Positions 62,763 through 64,000 of a DNA stretch of 64,000 nt are shown one piece after another. The notes under the pieces were generated by a model. It was not told the origin of the DNA. It ran no database searches and saw only the letters and a program-made list of their open reading frames with translations. This DNA comes from Streptomyces sp. NBC_01429 (lineage in GTDB: Bacteria; Actinomycetota; Actinomycetes; Streptomycetales; Streptomycetaceae), in the NCBI RefSeq assembly GCF_036231945.1, contig NZ_CP109599.1, forward strand, positions 2,450,501 through 2,514,500. Reading direction: 5' to 3'. The position numbers and the translations under genes are program-made. Within the stretch, counting starts at the first letter, position 1. Every line of letters starts with the position of its first letter.

Positions 62763-62787
62763 TACGTACGTGAATGACACGTACGTA
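62763..62787. promoter_or_regulatory. Perfect 25-bp inverted repeat upstream of the SDR gene
   Basis: TACGTACGTG, AATGA, CACGTACGTA: a 10-5-10 palindrome, 27 bp before the SDR GTG, in a 314-bp divergent intergenic region that is otherwise featureless. It looks like a dimeric operator. Confidence 0.6.
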
Positions 62788-63050
62788 CCAGGTGACGTCC
62801 ATCCTGCCGCAGGCGATCCGCCGACGGAGCATCGAGCCCGGAAGCCACCGGGGTGTCGAGGTCGTTTCCGCCGGTGAAACCGGGGGAAACGGGGGGACGG
62901 AACGGGTCGAAGGCAGGGTCCGGGCACAGCCGCCGGGCGGCCCGCGGCCCACGTGCCAGGCCCGCTCAGCCCGTCCCGCTTAGGCTGGGTGGTGCAGTCG
63001 GGCAGCCGCCACCGGCAGAAAGCCGGTGGCCCTACGAGCCGAGGAACCCC

Positions 63051-64000
63051 GTGAGTGACACCCCATTCGGATTCGGCCTTCCGCCGGAGGAGCCGGAGGA
63101 CGGCGACGGCAAGAAGAAGGACCCTGCCGGAGGTGGTCAGGGTGCCGGTGGCCAGGGCGGTCCCGGCAATCCCTTCGCAGGATTCGGGCTGCCGGGCCCG
63201 GGCGGCGCGGGCGGCCCCGGCGGCGCCGACAACCCGTTCGCCGCGATGTTCGGTTCGCTGAACCCCAACGACCTGGGGGCGGCCTTCCAGCAGCTGGGCC
63301 AGATGCTCAGCTACGAGGGCGGTCCCGTGAACTGGGACATGGCGAAGCAGATCGCCCGCCAGACCGTCTCGCAGGGCACGTCCGACGGCACGAAGGACTC
63401 GAGCATCGGGCCCGCCGAGCGTTCCGCCGTCGAGGAGGCCGTGCGGCTCGCCGACATCTGGCTGGACGGCGTGACCTCCCTGCCCTCGGGTGCGAACACG
63501 GCGGTGGCGTGGAGCCGCGCCGAGTGGGTCGAGGCGACGCTGCCCGCGTGGCAGCAGCTCGTCGATCCGGTGGCGGAGCGGGTGGGCACCGCCATGGGCG
63601 AGGTGCTGCCCGAGGAGATGCAGTCCGTGGCGGGGCCGCTGATCGGCATGATGCGCTCCATGGGAGGCGCCATGTTCGGGCAGCAGATCGGGCAGGCCGT
63701 GGGCGTGCTGGCCGGTGAGGTGGTCGGCTCGACGGACATCGGGCTGCCGCTCGGCCCGGCCAACAAGGCCGCGCTGCTCCCGCTGAACATCGAGGCGTTC
63801 AGCAAGGACCTCGGTGTGCCCAAGGACGAGATCCGGCTGTATCTGGCGCTGCGCGAGGCCGCCCACCAGCGGCTCTTCTCCCATGTGCCGTGGCTGCGGT
63901 CGCACATGTTCGGCGCGGTCGAGGGCTACGCGCGCGGGATCAAGGTAGACACCTCGAAGCTGGAGGACGTGGTCGGTCAGTTCGACCCGTCGCACCCCGA
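63051..64000 (+). CDS. Zinc-dependent metalloprotease-like protein (DUF2342), 5' part
   Basis: The window holds about 316 codons from GTG at 63051 (GAGGA upstream) and then ends; the gene continues. The N-terminus is Gly/Pro-rich (GGGQGAGGQGGPGNPFAGFG). A conserved domain follows with WLDGVTSLPSG, MGGAMFGQQIGQAVGVLAGE and LREAAHQRLFSHVPWL, the DUF2342/F420-associated hydrolase pattern of actinomycetes. The metal motif is expected in the part outside the window. A 9-bp hairpin with an AGAAA loop (63008-63030) precedes the start. Confidence 0.85.
   Translation, partial: MSDTPFGFGLPPEEPEDGDGKKKDPAGGGQGAGGQGGPGNPFAGFGLPGPGGAGGPGGADNPFAAMFGSLNPNDLGAAFQQLGQMLSYEGGPVNWDMAKQIARQTVSQGTSDGTKDSSIGPAERSAVEEAVRLADIWLDGVTSLPSGANTAVAWSRAEWVEATLPAWQQLVDPVAERVGTAMGEVLPEEMQSVAGPLIGMMRSMGGAMFGQQIGQAVGVLAGEVVGSTDIGLPLGPANKAALLPLNIEAFSKDLGVPKDEIRLYLALREAAHQRLFSHVPWLRSHMFGAVEGYARGIKVDTSKLEDVVGQFDPSHP

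Overview
This 64 kb window is high-GC chromosomal DNA of a Streptomyces. The gene order rshA-sigH, wblE, pdtaS, nagB, dasDCBA, dasR, cstA, a B12 riboswitch with nrdAB, sigR-rsrA, aroA, rsgA, hisN and katA/catR follows the core region I recall from Streptomyces coelicolor (roughly SCO5243 down to SCO5204), read here in one direction. GTG starts, ATGA gene overlaps, DasR operators and one TTA (bldA-type) codon in an accessory gene fit the genus.

Layout. 0-5.5 kb: anti-sigma factor and SigH, a membrane protein, a lipid/diacylglycerol kinase, the WhiB-like protein WblE and a PdtaS-type sensor kinase. 5.6-14 kb: an aminosugar regulon with a SIS-domain protein, NagB, the GH3 N-acetylglucosaminidase DasD, the chitobiose ABC importer DasABC and the GntR regulator DasR, with four DasR-like operators, one of them in an unexpected place upstream of pdtaS. 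14-20.4 kb: CstA with its small YbdD partner, then a cobalamin riboswitch ahead of the class Ia ribonucleotide reductase nrdAB.

20.5-30.5 kb is an accessory block between nrdB and the probable nrdS gene. It holds a secreted phospholipase D-like protein with altered HKD motifs, a WhiJ-type trio (ATPase, XRE-DUF5753, DUF397), a methyltransferase and a small gene each broken by one in-frame stop, hydrolase and transposase remnants, a PRC-barrel and a CsbD gene, a three-gene secreted/membrane cassette with a TTA codon, and a 1.35 kb IS5-type element carrying a passenger gene. The least described objects in the window are here: the secreted cassette and the passenger-bearing IS.

30.5-42 kb: a DUF2809 protein whose start lies 10 bp from the IS end, the NrdS-like AraC regulator, two tandem class A penicillin-binding proteins that both lack the KTG lysine, peptide deformylase, a TPR protein, two overlapping HD/HD-GYP membrane proteins, and RsrA-SigR with a textbook SigR-dependent promoter. 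42-52.5 kb: housekeeping and stress genes (SRAP protein, M50 protease, AroA, RsgA, SMR exporter with TetR, HisN, CBS protein, catalase and its Fur-type repressor). 52.6-64 kb: two identical initiator tRNA genes flanking a SEL1-repeat protein and an alcohol dehydrogenase relic, then a UPF0182 membrane protein, a PDZ/Lon-type protease, MoaE, an SDR protein and the 5' part of a DUF2342 metalloprotease. Several convergent gene pairs are separated by long perfect hairpins.
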